From: Isoetes taiwanensis
Taxonomy: Eukaryota; Streptophyta; Lycopodiopsida; Isoetales; Isoetaceae
Direction: 5' to 3'
Assembly: GCA_021234155.1 (NCBI GenBank)
Contig: JAJEKV010000142.1
Location: 124,001-188,000 of the forward strand
Length of the DNA: 64,000 bases
The notes under the pieces: generated by a model
Databases searched by the model: none
The model's input: the letters and a program-made list of their open reading frames with translations, nothing else
Told to the model about the DNA's origin: nothing
Made by a program: the position numbers and the translations under genes
Part shown: in pieces, positions 1-12,786 of the stretch
Layout: the number at the start of each line of letters is the position of its first letter
Numbering within the stretch: the first letter of the stretch is position 1

Positions 1-385
1 TGTTGTGGTCTTACAATAACAAGTGGATGTGTCTGTCTGTAACAAAAGCAGACCCTTAGTTAAAAATTGGCCTTATGATGACCATTGCTTTAGCATGCAA
101 AGGTAGCACAGCAACTCACTGCAGCAACTCACTGCAGAGCAGGAAATAGTGGTATTGGACTAAACGCAAACTTCCTTCTTAATGAGAAAAGTATTATGAT
201 GAGCTGTTTTATTCTGAGCTTCAACGGAATTAGACTATTTATGCATTGAAAATGGTATTTGGATGCTGATGGATTAGAACACCCTAACAAAGGATCACCA
301 AATGGTATACAAACTTGTATGTTTACCGATTCAAATGTTTGATGATTAATTTTGTCTTTGAATAAGTATTCTGAAGCAAATATCT

Positions 386-500
386 GGTGAAGGGCGATAA
401 GCCATGCTAAGATTACTGCTTACCTGTCAGCCCTTTCCTCTTTACCATGTTTTATGCTAATGTTGGACTGGTTGGCTGCAGGTAACCAATCTTGCATCTC
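386..500 (+). other. covarying hairpin module, copy 1
   Basis: One of nine dispersed copies of a ~105-nt module. It opens with the conserved flank GGTGAAGGGCGATAAGCC. The outer helix pairs ATGCTAAGATT (404-414) with AATCTTGCAT (488-497), giving ten pairs and one bulged T. The inner helix pairs TTACC (420-424) with GGTAA (481-485). The 56-nt loop carries the shared blocks TTACC, TGCTAA and GGCTGCAG. The outer helix differs completely from those of the other copies yet still pairs. Function unknown; it could be a structured RNA or a structured intron 3' end, since TGCTAA followed by CTGCAG resembles a branch point and 3' splice site. Confidence 0.55.
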
Positions 501-2146
501 CAGATTTCATTTGGTTATGGATGTTTTGGAGCAGTTTTACGTAAAGAAGTTTGCCCTTTTGGCGGAAGGCAACGGATCTGCATTTCTGATTTCTGCTTGT
601 GCAGCAGTCTATAAACTTTTCTTGACTATTTGAGGTAATACATATTACTCAAAAACTTGTGGATTTTTTTTCGCCAGCTTATGGTCGGTGATATCATGGC
701 CATAAGAGACTTAATTTTTTGAAGTGCCCACATCTTATTTTTCGGACTTGAGTGACAGTAAGAATTTCTATGTTCCTTTTAAAAGTCATAGCTATATGTT
801 CTTTTATTGAAAAATATTGGAAGAATGGATCGGATGGTTACATGGCCATGATTTTATAAAAAATATTGCTTGTTTCGGTTGTATTAAAAGCATAGCATTT
901 GAGTTTTGGAAGCGCATGGATTGTGATTAGCACTAGAAATTGGATTAGCATTTGCATTGGATTATGCATTAGCTCTTAGCGCAATAAAACTATGCTGTTG
1001 CAGAATTTTAACAGAATTGAACTCTAGATAAGTTTTATGTGAGAAAATCTTGAAATTATATAAAGCATTTGACAGGTTTCTAAAACATCTGAGGCAAGGT
1101 AACTTTGTTTGACTCTTAGAAATGGTTATAAAGGATATAAATATCTGAGATAATTTAATTATAGGCCATGTATAAGCTTTCTGGCCAATAAGGAAACTGA
1201 ATAAATGATATTTACAAAATGTTTAGTAAAAGGACTTCCAAGGCTCCCCTAGACTATGTCTAGGGACTGATAAGTTCCAGAGCCCATGGTCTGGAATGGC
1301 TAAGTCTGTTGGATAAGGCTAAGGCCAAGTTTATATATTCCGTGATTTCAGGATGCCAGTATAACTGGCATGGGCCTTGGTAGTCCAATGAGAATAAAAA
1401 TTTAAGAAAGGTATGATCCAAGTAATTCTTTATATCTTTTTTGTTTACATTGTTTATTAGAGGATATTTAACCAATTTAGAACTAACTGTTTGATGTACG
1501 TTATTAGCAAGATGTCACGGACACAGCACTCAACAATCGGATGGATATGGCTAGCCAATTGGTCGGATATGGCTAGCATAATATTTAAAGCAAGAATCAG
1601 ACGTTAGTTGTCAGTTATGCTTATGCTGGATACAACATGAAGAATAGTGAAGGATTATGTCTTATGAAATGGAAGCAAATTTGGAGGACAGAAAGCTTTT
1701 GATAGAACAGCGAAGGGGCACATGTGGCTGCATCCAAAGCTGGGGTAACAATGATAACCAACATAATATGTAACAACAGATACCACCGATCAGATACCAC
1801 CGATCTATCAGAAACAAGGACTATCTATTGCTTGGAAGAATTATATTCTGGACTTATGTGGTAAATGCTTCCTATCTGGTAAATACATTTGGTCAGAGAT
1901 ATAAGTTGATACAAATGATACGAATGCATGGCTTAAATAGAGTTTGCATAATCTAGTTAATCCAGCACTGTATTATCTATAAGACTCTTCCACTATAACA
2001 TGTGAAACCGATAAGTTTGGTCTGGCACAGGTTATCCTGGTCAGAACTGAATGCCATAGCTTGGGAATTGGACTGGGTCTTCGGATGCTGTCTTTGTACC
2101 TTGTCATGGCTCTCTATATATACATATAAATATATATAACATTGGC
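501..2146. other. anonymous AT-rich sequence
   Basis: No supported gene. Only short chance reading frames are present, and I recognise no transposon domain or RNA gene. Confidence 0.5.
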
Positions 2147-2950
2147 TGTTTCAGGACTGTCACATTTAGTTGGTCATGGTGTATGAATTTTTTGAAAATT
2201 CCTAGCCAAGTCTGACACACACTAAAGCTGAGTCTTCCATAAAATAGAGTGGCTGTCAACTGACTCTAATTATACCCCTTTATCTTCGGGTGGTGGCATT
2301 TCATCATAAATGACCATTTTATGACCTAGGTTTTCATAAGATAGCTATTCTCCCTGTTCCTCTACTCACATCTTTGTCTAGAATATGATAAATGCAAGCA
2401 CCCATGGTATAATGAAAGCACCCTTATAATTATACTTTGGGTTCTACCTTTAAGAATATTTGACCCCATATTTTTGTGGTTTAAGTCTGTTGCAGGACTA
2501 TCCCATTTGGTTGGTCAGGCTGTATGGAAGTTCTCACAAACTCTTAGCCAATTCTGATACACTTAAGCTAAGTCTTCCATATAATTAGGATGGCTGTCTA
2601 AATACTCTAATCATTCCCCTCTACCTCGAAGGTGATGTTCCATCACAATTAACCATTTCTATGACCTTTGTTGGATTAGAAGGCATATTCCTCTTGGTCC
2701 TGTAGACGCATCCATGTCTAAAGTGTATAAGGTATAACAGGCAGCTTTATTGTTTTACTAGGGGTTCTACCCTTGAGAATGACTGACCCCTTATTCCTGT
2801 GGTTTAAAATTTTTTTGAGGGCCAACATATTGCCATTTAACGGCATTTTGGGAATGGTCCAGAACTGTCTCATATAGTTGGTCATGATGTTTGAAAGTTT
2901 TTGAATGGGTTCGACCCTTAGGAATCTTATTTTTGTGGCCTAAGGCTTAA
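2147..2950. repeat. diverged tandem repeat, ~340-bp unit
   Basis: Two full units start near 2147 and 2493, and a partial third near 2852. Each begins with a variant of 'caggactgtcacatttagttgg' and contains 'taagtcttccat', 'gacctttgtt'-like and 'gggttctacc' blocks in the same order. The units are clearly diverged, so the duplication is old. No coding frame runs through them. Confidence 0.7.
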
Positions 2951-3261
2951 AAGTTTTTCTTGAAGGCCAGCATTTTACCACTTTACGAATTTTTGTGACT
3001 TAGACTTAGACTTAATGACTCTCACTCAACTGAGAATTAATTACCCATGGGAAGCATGAGAATAATACAGATTCCCAAGAAATATTTCACTTGAAATTTC
3101 ATACTGGATTTCACGTTGAATAAGGATTTCACATTTAATGGTTCCGGCCCTGAGTTTTTGGGAACAGCCGATGGGTTTATGGCAGGCTGCGGGACTAGGC
3201 AAATGCGGGAAAATGCATGGTAAGCTATCTTTTCCTCTGCTTCGTGACTTTAGTGCAAACT

Positions 3262-3291
3262 CCGGCTTAAACCTAGGCGCTACCGGTTAAG
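3262..3291. other. short inverted repeat upstream of basic ORF
   Basis: GGCTTAA-A-CC pairs with GGTTAAGCC across an 11-nt loop, about 20 bp before the ATG at 3311. It could be a leader hairpin, but chance is possible. Confidence 0.3.
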
Positions 3292-3310
3292 CCTTTGCTT
3301 CTTTTGGAAT

Positions 3311-3592
3311 ATGGCACCAAAACGAGGGGCTGGTCGTCCTCCTGGAGCTAAGAACAAAGAGAGAAGGAAAGACTTTGGAGTTAAACGGAGTAACCCTAGT
3401 AGTAGGAACAAGAATTTTGATGCAAGCAATGTCATTCGTCGCTGTGTTGCTAGAGCTGCGGCTATCAGAGCAGAAAATGGCGATGTCTCTGCACCACTTT
3501 ATGATAATCCTGAGACAAATTTAACTGATGGAAATGCTGAGGATCTGACCAACCAGACGGGCGTTCTTGATGAGGTTCCGCCTATTGTCTAG
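3311..3592 (+). CDS. small basic protein or first exon, AT-hook-like start
   Basis: A 93-codon frame. The first ~35 residues are very basic and include GRPPGAKNK, which resembles an AT-hook (GRP core) followed by a Lys/Arg tract; this would suit nuclear or DNA binding. The second half is acidic and polar, with no predicted membrane segment. The ATG follows a G+C-richer leader and the codon usage looks protein-like. I do not recognise the family. It could be a complete small protein, an N-terminal exon of a larger gene, or a fragment of a transposon protein. No continuation is evident between 3600 and 4300. Confidence 0.4.
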   Translation: MAPKRGAGRPPGAKNKERRKDFGVKRSNPSSRNKNFDASNVIRRCVARAAAIRAENGDVSAPLYDNPETNLTDGNAEDLTNQTGVLDEVPPIV

Positions 3593-5233
3593 ATTCTTAG
3601 AGTCATAATAATATTTTCTATCCATTTGCATCTGATTTTTACGTCTATAGTTGCATTCAAACTCTGGTAGCAACTAAACTAGAAGAAGGGCCGGAAATGA
3701 TGTTTCAGTCTTTTTGCTTATAATCGAATTTGTTTAACCTTTACTTACGGTTTCGAAAGTTAAACAGGGGAATAGGTTTAAAGAGGAATACCTTCTTATG
3801 CTTGGATACATGGATGACTATTGAAAAATGGTCCAATAAAATCGATATACATTAATCATTAATGGATTTGTCTAAGACTTATTTCTTTCTTTACGTACAC
3901 TAAAAGGAAAAGGATAAAAAAGGGGTTTTCTTTGCTTACCCGCTAATCCCTTTCTCGGTTACCCATTAGGCTAACTTTTGAATGGTTGGATTGGGTAACA
4001 TATCGACCCACCTTTTTTGTGGTTGTGGAAAATGGTACCGGCTTTATGAATCTGTTGTTACCTTTGGTTGTATTGGGACGAGTTCAATGCTTCAAAAAAT
4101 CGAATAAGTTACCGATATGATATGTTTTGGAAATACTTGGCATCTATAGGTTATGTGTCGACCTTTTCTTGCCTGCACTACATAAGACTTGCATGGTTTT
4201 CCCCTTTCTTGTGGATGGATGAATCGCCAATGGAAAAGATCTACCTTAGGCGGATGTCCAGTACTTAGGATATGTCGATGTAAATTCAGATTCTATGAAA
4301 ACGATAGTTATTGACATAATATGATGAATAGGAATATATGCTCACGAAATTTTTTTGTAAAACCTACTCATCTTTGGTGGAGACTCCTTGCACAAATTTG
4401 ATTGGGATAAATGCCATCATTAGATGTACCTTAGCTCATTGTTTTGAAATATTAAGATGACATAGATGGGACACAACTATACATCAGGTTTAAATGTAAG
4501 AAGAGGGGCTCTATTTGGGATATATTTGAGTATACGCTTTAGAATATGTGATAACTATTCTCTTGGATGATGCTCAATATTATCCCTTATATTGGTCAAA
4601 ATAATAGACTAATCATGGACCCAATAATGGGCCAAAAGCTGGACTTAAGCACATCTTTAGCTCAATAGATAATAATTTATAATTCTTTGTTTGGCTTTGC
4701 CCTACGGTTAGAGATATCGTTTTAAAGTGTGTTACCACCACTTTCTTGATTACTACTACATATGGGCAAAATGACCTTAAATCTACCCAATATATTGACT
4801 CTGTGATCTTTTTAAGAATACATGCATGACCTTAGCGTGATATGTTTGGAGTTATGAAAGTAGCTTTCTTCATATGCACATGAGGCGACATGTTTATCTT
4901 GATGTGTTGTATCCCATCACGCAATATTATGTTTTCGAAACATGAAGGAATTTCGATATGGTCTACTCTTCATGACCTAGGCTCTTTTTTTTGTTTGAAG
5001 TTATGAACATAACTTTCTTCATTGGGTGTCTTTGGTATAAAGAAAGTAGACTTGGTGACACCTTTCCAAGAAAAAGCGAGAATCGTAATACGCAATACAC
5101 AAAATAGCAAGTAAAATTGTGAAATGGTATAGGCACAGGTAACGCCGAGTATGAGACTTGGGCTCAAGCACTAACTTGAGGGTTTAATGTTTGGAGTAAA
5201 AGGTGTTGCTAGATTAGATCCTAGTAATCAGCT
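3593..5233. other. anonymous sequence
   Basis: Only short frames are present (for example 4068-4268 on the plus strand), with no recognisable domain. The sequence is AT-rich. No repeat partner was seen elsewhere in the window. Confidence 0.4.
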
Positions 5234-5350
<117 letters not shown>

Positions 5351-5383
5351 ACTCTATATATGTTCTTATGTTTGTCGCGCTTA

Positions 5384-5690
5384 TCCGACCGTCCGTTCAA
5401 GATCCGACGGCTCACGTGGGTTTGGGACGTATCCTACGGCCCAGATGGTCTGGGAGTTTACATATAATATGTGTACCCTTGGTCCTACGGTCCGCATTGA
5501 TCGATCCGACCGTCGGTCCAAGATCCGACGGCTCACGTGGTTTGGGGACACATCCTACGGTCTACGTGGCTTTGGGAATTATATGTAATAGATCCTACGG
5601 CTCATATTGCTTTTATATGGTGAGATCTTGATCGTTGATCGAGTCTAAGATCCTAAGGCTCATATTGAATGCTCGTTCCTTAAGGATAGG
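5384..5690. repeat. ~120-bp tandem repeat rich in 'ccgacggctcacgtgg'
   Basis: The block 'gatccgacggctcacgtgg' recurs at about 5400 and 5522, with weaker further units ('gatcctacggctcatattg', 'gatcctaaggctcatattg'). The unit is G+C-richer than its surroundings. It looks like the internal repeat of an old LTR or other transposon, but no element ends were seen. Confidence 0.6.
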
Positions 5691-5711
5691 CTTTTAAAAT
5701 TTTTTATGTTA

Positions 5712-5778
5712 TTAGGGGGATTTGAACCCTGGTCCTCAACCCCTCAAACCCGCCACTCTAACCACTAGACCAAGCATT
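5712..5778 (-). repeat. tRNA-like sequence, probable SINE head or tRNA relic
   Basis: On the minus strand a box A-like TGGTCTAGTGGTTAGAGTGG (5753-5772) precedes a box B-like AGGGTTCAAATCC (5718-5730), at tRNA-like spacing. The ends do not form an acceptor stem and no good anticodon stem-loop is visible, so it is not a functional tRNA. A tRNA-derived SINE head is the simplest reading. Confidence 0.5.
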
Positions 5779-5779
5779 A

Positions 5780-6270
5780 ATTCTATGAAAAATTTATGTT
5801 TCAAATATACTTAAGGGTAATGTTGTAATTAAGATAAAATAGACTATAATATTCTAGGATGTTTTGAAAGTTTCAAAATGTTCCAAAAAGTTCTAAAATG
5901 TTCTAGAGATTTCTAGAATGTAAGGGAATCCAAGAGAATCTAGGAAAATATACAAGTCTAACGGAATCTCTTAAAATCTAATTGAATCTAAGGGAATCTT
6001 CATAATATCTAAGGGAATCTAAGAAAATCTTGATGAAATCTTAGAGTTTTTTTAAGATTTTGCAAAGAGCGACAATAAAATGTTCTAAAATGTTTCATAA
6101 TAAAGGTGTACAATATAAATCTTGAAAAAAAAAATATTGTAGATGCTCAGGGCAAGCGCCTCAGTCTAAAAATAGAAAATGTTTTAAAAATATTGCACAG
6201 ATCCAAAATAGATTATTTTAGAAGGTTTTAAATGCTCATGACAATGCGTTGTAGGACGTATTAATTTTCT
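5780..6270. other. low-complexity AT-rich sequence
   Basis: Repeated 'gttctaaaatgttc' and 'aatctaagggaatct' words. No gene seen. Confidence 0.5.

Positions 6271-6271
<1 letters not shown>

Positions 6272-6335
<64 letters not shown>
6272..6335. repeat. (TA)n followed by T-run
   Basis: About 24 TA units followed directly by ~15 T. Confidence 0.9.
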
Positions 6336-6769
6336 GTTTCCAATCTGGGTACGTCCACTTGTCAATTGTGCATCCCCTTTATATAGAAAGTTTTTCAACT
6401 TGCCTAAAGATTCGGAGTAGATAGGCCTTGCTGACCTTAAATTTCGGCCCTCGTTGACTTTGACTCATTTGACCGGGTCACGCGAAAACCCTAATCGGGT
6501 ACAAGGGGGTATCTCGGCGTTTTCTAGTGGAAAGTAGCAATGCCGGGTAGTACCAGCCCGCAGCCCTAATTTTTCAAGCATTGAGTTATAACTTATAAGT
6601 TGACCTACTGCCACTGCTTCTCATAGATCAGTACTGTATATGACTTTGCATGAGCTCATCTCTCTTTTGCACCTTAGATTAGGTCATGGTCTGCACATTC
6701 TAATCTACTGCCACTGCTTCTCATAGATTAGCTATTGCAGGATTATGAGATGAATTTCCATCAAATACT

Positions 6770-7370
6770 AATGCATTAAATTTCATATCTGATTTTCAGT
6801 TTGATGCATCTAATTTGCATCCATTTGCATCCCATGGCATAGTTACCCTATCGAAAATTTTATTGCTTGCTTCTGTTAAAAGGATAAACCCTTTTGCCCT
6901 ATTGCCCAACATTATTTTTGGCTTATTCAAAGATCGACCCTCTTCCAGGACCATGTCTATCCATGCTTTGGATTCTAGAAAATGAATCAAGGTAGCATCG
7001 TTGTAACTCCTTCTCAAGCATACTTCTCTCTATGCCCATATCAATCAAAACTATCTGATACATTGCAAAAACCAAAAGCTATTTTGCAAAAGACACATGA
7101 TATTTACTATGCCGTAAAAAACCTTAAGATAAATGTTGATGGCTTAAAGTTACTTGGGAAAATGCCCCAAGACCTTGCCATTTTTCCCATAGTCAAGGAG
7201 AGCTTCAAAATTCCAAATCTATCATGTGCTTTTATTCTTGGGTCTTGTTTCGAGGCCCACACTTGGGCCAACATTAAATCTTGCCTTGTTGGCATTCAGC
7301 AACTTCATTAATTACATAATTCATATCTCAACATTTTTTAGGAACTAAATGCTTAGTCCCATTTCATCCT
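6770..7370. repeat. anonymous module, inverted partner at 41.15-42.0 kb
   Basis: This segment reappears as its reverse complement at about 41,150-42,000, interrupted there by a LINE tail (41,611-41,858). Open frames exist on both strands (6982-7311 plus, 6796-7017 minus) and are retained in the partner copy, but the similarity is too recent to prove coding. No family recognised. The LINE at 7376 begins immediately downstream. Confidence 0.7.
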
Positions 7371-7375
7371 ACCTG

Positions 7376-10206
7376 CCTCTTCCACTCGCAAGAGCACTTG
7401 TAGGCAGGAAACCCAGGGGCCGGATCTAGTGTGGTGGACTATGTGCGGGTGCCTGGGCGGGATATGCATGTCGTCAAGCACTTTGGTGGGGAACATCTAA
7501 TAGGGGGATGAAGAGATCGATTTCGGACCACTTACCACTTTACTTGAAGTTGGCTTGGAGGTTGTGCGAACCCGGTGCAACAACTCCTCACATGCCTCAG
7601 CTGCGATTGGATTATGAACATCCGGGGGCTTATGCCCGGATGCTTATAGATGACGACGAAATTTTTGCAATATCCTACACTAGAGCAAATGCATGTGACG
7701 ATTGATTGATGTGCTTAGACGCTGCGAAGAGATGCTTTTGGGATAAGCCGCCGGGCGCCGGACCTCCAGAACACAACCTTCCCCGTAATCAATGGTTTGA
7801 TGCAGAGTGCAAGGAACACAAATGCGGCTCCGCCAAGTCAGGACCCGCTTTTTGCCCACATGCGGTCGACAAGTACAGCATCTTCCTTAAAGCTAAGAAA
7901 GCGGTACAGCCAAGCATCAAAGGGAAATGTTTTACCTCCGGAACGTCATCCAGGACCTTCGGGCGAAGGGTTCTTAGAAAGCCAAAGACAGCCCCGGGGA
8001 ATATCACTCGGCGCATTGGAGACAATACTTGCAAATGGCTATACGACCCTCGGGGGTGCACATGCAAGATTACCTTTGCAAGAAGGCCAGTCGGCTGGAA
8101 ATCACCCATTTGGATCGGGGAACAAGGCTTGCGGCGTCTTGCCAATGGGAAAGCCCAGGACTTGGATGGCATGCTGAATTGCTTAAGTGGGCGTGGTCGT
8201 CCATAATACAGTCTTGGACCGCCTTGTTCAATAAGGCATTACGGGAAGGTTTCCCCGCCGCGGTGGACCAATAGCGAGTTGTTCCCATATATAAGGCGGG
8301 TGACCCACACCGCCCAGCCACCATCGAACAATCATGGTCGGTTTGGTGTTTGCAAAATTGCTTCCGGGATTCGAAAGCGGAGCAGCTGACGGATGGGCGA
8401 GGATGGAGGTGCGGGCCCTCACCCGGCGTGATTCGCACCCGACACTCAACCATTGACCACATCTTCACTGCGAACTCGATTGAAGGCGGCGGGGAACCGC
8501 CAGGATCTATATTGTTGCTTTGTGGATTTTTGGGGCGTTTGACAATCGCCTCGGGAAAAACTATGGGCAAGACGCAGCGGTAGGGGTTCCCGTCAGATTC
8601 GCGAGAATGCGCTGTACACTGGCTATAATGAAAAGATGCCTAGTCGGCTGCTGACAAGCCAACCATTTGATAGCGATTCGGGGTTAGTTAGAGATGCCCT
8701 CTCCCCAACATTGTTTGGGCTTTACATTGATCAATTGGAGAGCTGGCTTGTCGATAATGGGGCGATGGAGCTCACCTTCTTATCGGATCATCGGGCGTTA
8801 ATATAGGCCGATGATGTGGACCTCCTACTACATACCAGCGGATTATGCAAGCGACATCTCGATGCCACGGACACATACCCGCCGTTTAATCGCGATATGC
8901 ATCAACCCCGCCAAGACTAAGGTGGTTTCATATCATCTTCACGTCACCGAGGGTCCCTCCTTCGATTCATCGAGGCCAAAATGTGGAAGTTGCATCCACA
9001 TATAAATATTTGGGAGTGGAGTTTCCTTCTACTATGTCTTGGGACACATCCATGCGGCTACGAAAGTGGACTAGCAGCGGAAGGCACTATATGCAATGCA
9101 AAACAATAGTCATAGATGAGTTGTTATGATTGGGCCCATCATCCACGCCTATTCAAGGTCTTAGTGGAGCCTGTCCTTTTTATACGGGTGGAAGTATGGG
9201 GCCCAGTAGTATCACTTGCTACTTGGAATGACTTGGAGCAGTCCGTAAAGCCTTCTTAGTACGAAAGCACTAGGGTGAAGTCCACAGTCCCATATCAAAT
9301 TCTACTGCGGGAGGCATGATTCTTGCCTCTTGGATGGCGCCCTTGATCGCCACATTGTCTATTTTTCGGAAGGTGGTGGTCAATATGGACGATGCTTTCG
9401 TCTCCCCAAAACTAGCTTATATCATGGTGAATGGAGTAAATACCAAGGCAAAACTTTCTTGGGGAAGAGAGCTCAATGGTTGGCTAGATGGAATGTGCAG
9501 GAGCTGGGTGCATACATGTGCAAAACGAGGCAGATCGCCATAGCTTGAGGCAATATCTTGACGATTGCTCCCTCAACAAGCTTTGGGAGGCTAATGCCCT
9601 GAACAGGTCAAGACAGACACTACCGGCGTCACATAAATCCCACATTGAACGAGGCCCGCAATGCTACCGTACTTACACTTGCCCATGAAAGGCGAGACTC
9701 ATTGCCTCCATTCGCCGCGGGGGGCACATCATCTTGAATTGAGACAAGGCAGATGGATTGGTGAGCCACGCCAGGGGTGTGCTCTGTCAATCTTTGCCAA
9801 ATGGAGTCATTGAAGATGAATCTCATACCCTTCAAAGTTGCCCAGCATATGATCAAATTGACACGATATGTTGAGTTGGTGGGCCCGCCACCGTTACATG
9901 TGACATTGAGCACAAAGATCCGGATCTTTGGGATCATATCTTCGGGAGGTTATGGACATGCGAGATCAGCTATGTCCTCGGCACACACTTGACATGTATA
10001 TAAACATTGATGTATACTTGTGCGGTTTGGCTGACATTCTATTATCGCCCGCGGTTTTTCCCTCTAAAATCCTTTTCTTGGCGGGGGTTTTTAACGGGAC
10101 GACAAGAATAAGTTTGTTATGGCCTCCTTATGGGTCCCATAGGTAGATTGGCCTCGGTGTGGACGATAAAAATCATTCTCATTCTCATTCTCATTCTCAT
10201 TCTTAT
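7376..10206 (+). mobile_element. degenerate non-LTR retrotransposon (LINE), near full 3' two-thirds
   Basis: Broken frames on the plus strand follow LINE order. ISDHLPLYL near 7516 matches the C-terminal SDH motif of an APE-type endonuclease. It is followed by WFDAECKE (~7790), the RT finger-like VVPIYKAGDPHRPANHRTIM (~8280-8340), LSPTLFGLYIDQLE (~8700) and ADDVDLLLH (~8808), which is the RT catalytic FADD/YADD box. A C-terminal RIETGRW..EDE.H-type region ends near 9900. Many stops and frameshifts make this a dead copy, though CAG/CTG-site errors may account for some. The 3' end reads ...TCCCATAGG..ATTGG and then (ATTCTC)n at ~10,170-10,206. The flanks are continuous in the inverted partner at 41.1 kb, which marks the insertion site. 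Confidence 0.8.
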
Positions 10207-11492
10207 TCACCAAGGACATACTTTTTGTATACTTAAATGCCCAATTCATAACCATTTGCAAAGTTTCATTTTTGCAAATTTATCCAACCTGCAAATCAAC
10301 CACAGGGTCTATTCAAACTTCATAATGTATGGCAATGCATAACAATTTTGAATACTCATCCCTATCTATCAAAGATCACTAATGGTTCAATAGCCAAAGC
10401 TCCTATTCCATATGTGCTAAAATAGTTATTCATCATCGGAGACACCCTACTAGACAAAAAAAAGTAGCATTTACCAATTATAATGCACAAAAAAAAAACC
10501 CATCCTGACTAGCCTTTACCTCATCCAACTAGCGGAGCATCTACCAAGGTCAATCCCTATGGTAGTATTATTTGCCCAAACTAAGACCAAAGTCCATGTT
10601 GGCATTTGTAACCCCAAATTTGTGTATTTACCTCATATGCATAATCATAGTCTACAACTCTAAAAACAGTAAGCATATCAAGCCAAAACTTCCAACAATC
10701 ATAAATGTATTGCTATCTTTTTGTTATATTACATACCCTTAGTATGTTTCATAAAAAGCCCCTGTTATATTTCAACTAATCGCCCTATTAAAATCGTCCC
10801 AAGATGTATATGTAGTTATTATAATGCAAAGAGACTAAATACACCGATCATATGTGGTATTTATGTATCAAGTTTAATCTATTTTATATGCCTCCCATGT
10901 AAACTTAGTCTTATAGTTTATATTGTTGCAGTATCAAATGGATTTAACAAAAATGCCATCATATAGTATTAAATGTAAACTTTGTCATTGACATTTATAC
11001 CAAACAATTACATTTTTCAAAAGGCCAGCGTAAAAATATTCATAAAGATATAACCTTATCCATTTTCAGTCTTTGCTTGTCATTTTACATTTTTCATTTC
11101 TGTTCAACTATTAGAATTTCCAGAAAATATCCAAGCTATAAAACATGATCTAAAGCGGAAATACATGTTACAAAACTTTCACAACAGTGCACATCCTGTT
11201 TATCAAAAACATAAATATTCTGGACTGGAGTATGTTCATGATCATAGATACCGACCAAATGCCTATTCGGCCTCCGGTTTTCATGGAGAAAATCTAAATC
11301 CAAAATATAAAGCGATTGGATCATGCTCCTTTGTTTGTATCAATGTCATTACATCTTATCGACCCGGTTCCTTCCTAAAGAGGGTAGATATTACTTGAAC
11401 ACTTCGATGTTTCTTCCTTCATATAATCTCAAGCGTCCATCCTCAAGCTCTTGGCCAATCCGGAAAAGCAAAAAAAAGCGACAAATAGAAGG
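8921..11492. repeat. ~2.57-kb direct duplication, copy 1
   Basis: The sequence from 'ggtggtttcatatc' (8921) to about 11,492 recurs in the same order at 11,493-14,050, including the LINE 3' half, its (ATTCTC)n tail and ~1.3 kb of flank. The copies differ mainly at short indels. Confidence 0.8.
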
Positions 11493-12786
11493 TGGTTTCA
11501 CATATCATCTTCCGCGTCGGTGAGGTCCCCTCATAGGTTAGAGGCCAAAATGTGGAAATTTACATCCACACTTATAAATATTTGAGTGAGTTTCCTTCTA
11601 CTATGTCGCCAGGACACATCCATACGACTCTGATGGCAATTTGGAAGGCACTATATGCAATGCAAAACAATAGTCATAGGCGGGGAGTTGTATGAATTAA
11701 GGCCCACATCGGTCACGCCTATTCAAAGGAGTCTTAGTGGAGCTGTCCTTTTATCTACGAGGTGGAAGTATGGGGCCCGATGAAAATCACTTGCTACTTG
11801 GAATGACTTGGGCGGGAGTCGAAGCCCAGCTACCGAAGCCAGAGCACTAGGGGTGAAGTCCGCGGTCCCATATCAAATTCTCTTGCGGGGAGGCAGTTCT
11901 TGCGCCTAACCCCGGATGGCGGCCCTTGATGCGCCACATTGTCCTATTTCGAGAAGGTGGTCAATATGGGCGATGCTGCGTCTCCCAAAGCCCAGCTTAT
12001 ATCGCCAGCAATGGAGCACTTGGCGCCCTCAAAGGCTTTCTTGGAGAAAAGAGGCTCAATGGTTGGCTAGATGGAATAATGAACGCAATTGCATACATGT
12101 GCAACGAAGGCGGATAAAACCATAGCGAGGCAATATCTTTGGCTTGTTCTCCCTCAACAAGCTTTGAGAGGCTAATACGCTTGGAAACGAAGGTCAAACG
12201 AAGCACACTACCGGCGTCACATAAATCCCACATTGGGCTTGAGGCCGCCATGCTACGTACCCACTTGCCCATGAAAGCGGACTCATTGCCTCCATTAGCG
12301 AGGGCACATCATCGCCGGGTAGGAGGCAGGCCGAGGATGGATTGGTGAGCCCGCGCCGGGGCGAGCTCGTCATCTTTGCCAAATGGAGTCATTGAAGATG
12401 AATCTCATACCTAAAAGTTGCCCGGCATATGATCAAATTGGGACCACGATATGTTGGAGTTGATCCGGGCTTTAGAAGCGTCCGTTATGTGAGCATTGAG
12501 CCACAGCATCATGCGGGTCTTTGGGGATCATATCTTCGAGGAGGTTATGGACATCTTGAGATCGACTATGTCCTTTCGGGCTTTACACTTGACATGTATA
12601 TAAACATTGATGTATACTTGTCTGGTTTGACTGACATTCTTATTCTTGCCACGGTTTTCGAAAATCGCCCGAGTGAGGGTTTTTAACACGTTGATAATAA
12701 GTTTGTTAGCATCCTTATGGTCCCATAGGCGATTGGCCTCGGTGGGCGATAAATCATTCTCATTCTCATTCTCATTCTCATTCTTA
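11493..12786 (+). mobile_element. LINE 3' half inside the duplication
   Basis: Second copy of the LINE portion equivalent to 8921-10,206, with the same (CATTCT)n tail at about 12,756-12,786. It carries no endonuclease or RT core. It arose by segmental duplication rather than independent retrotransposition, because the flanking DNA after the tail is duplicated too. Confidence 0.8.

Noticed and set aside
386-500. Hairpin modules as hammerhead, twister, TPP riboswitch, U1 snRNA or miRNA precursor
   Set aside because: No CUGANGA/GAAA core, no twister or TPP consensus. 'cttacctg' resembles the U1 5' end in some copies only and the rest does not match. The helix (~15 bp) is too short for a plant miRNA precursor.
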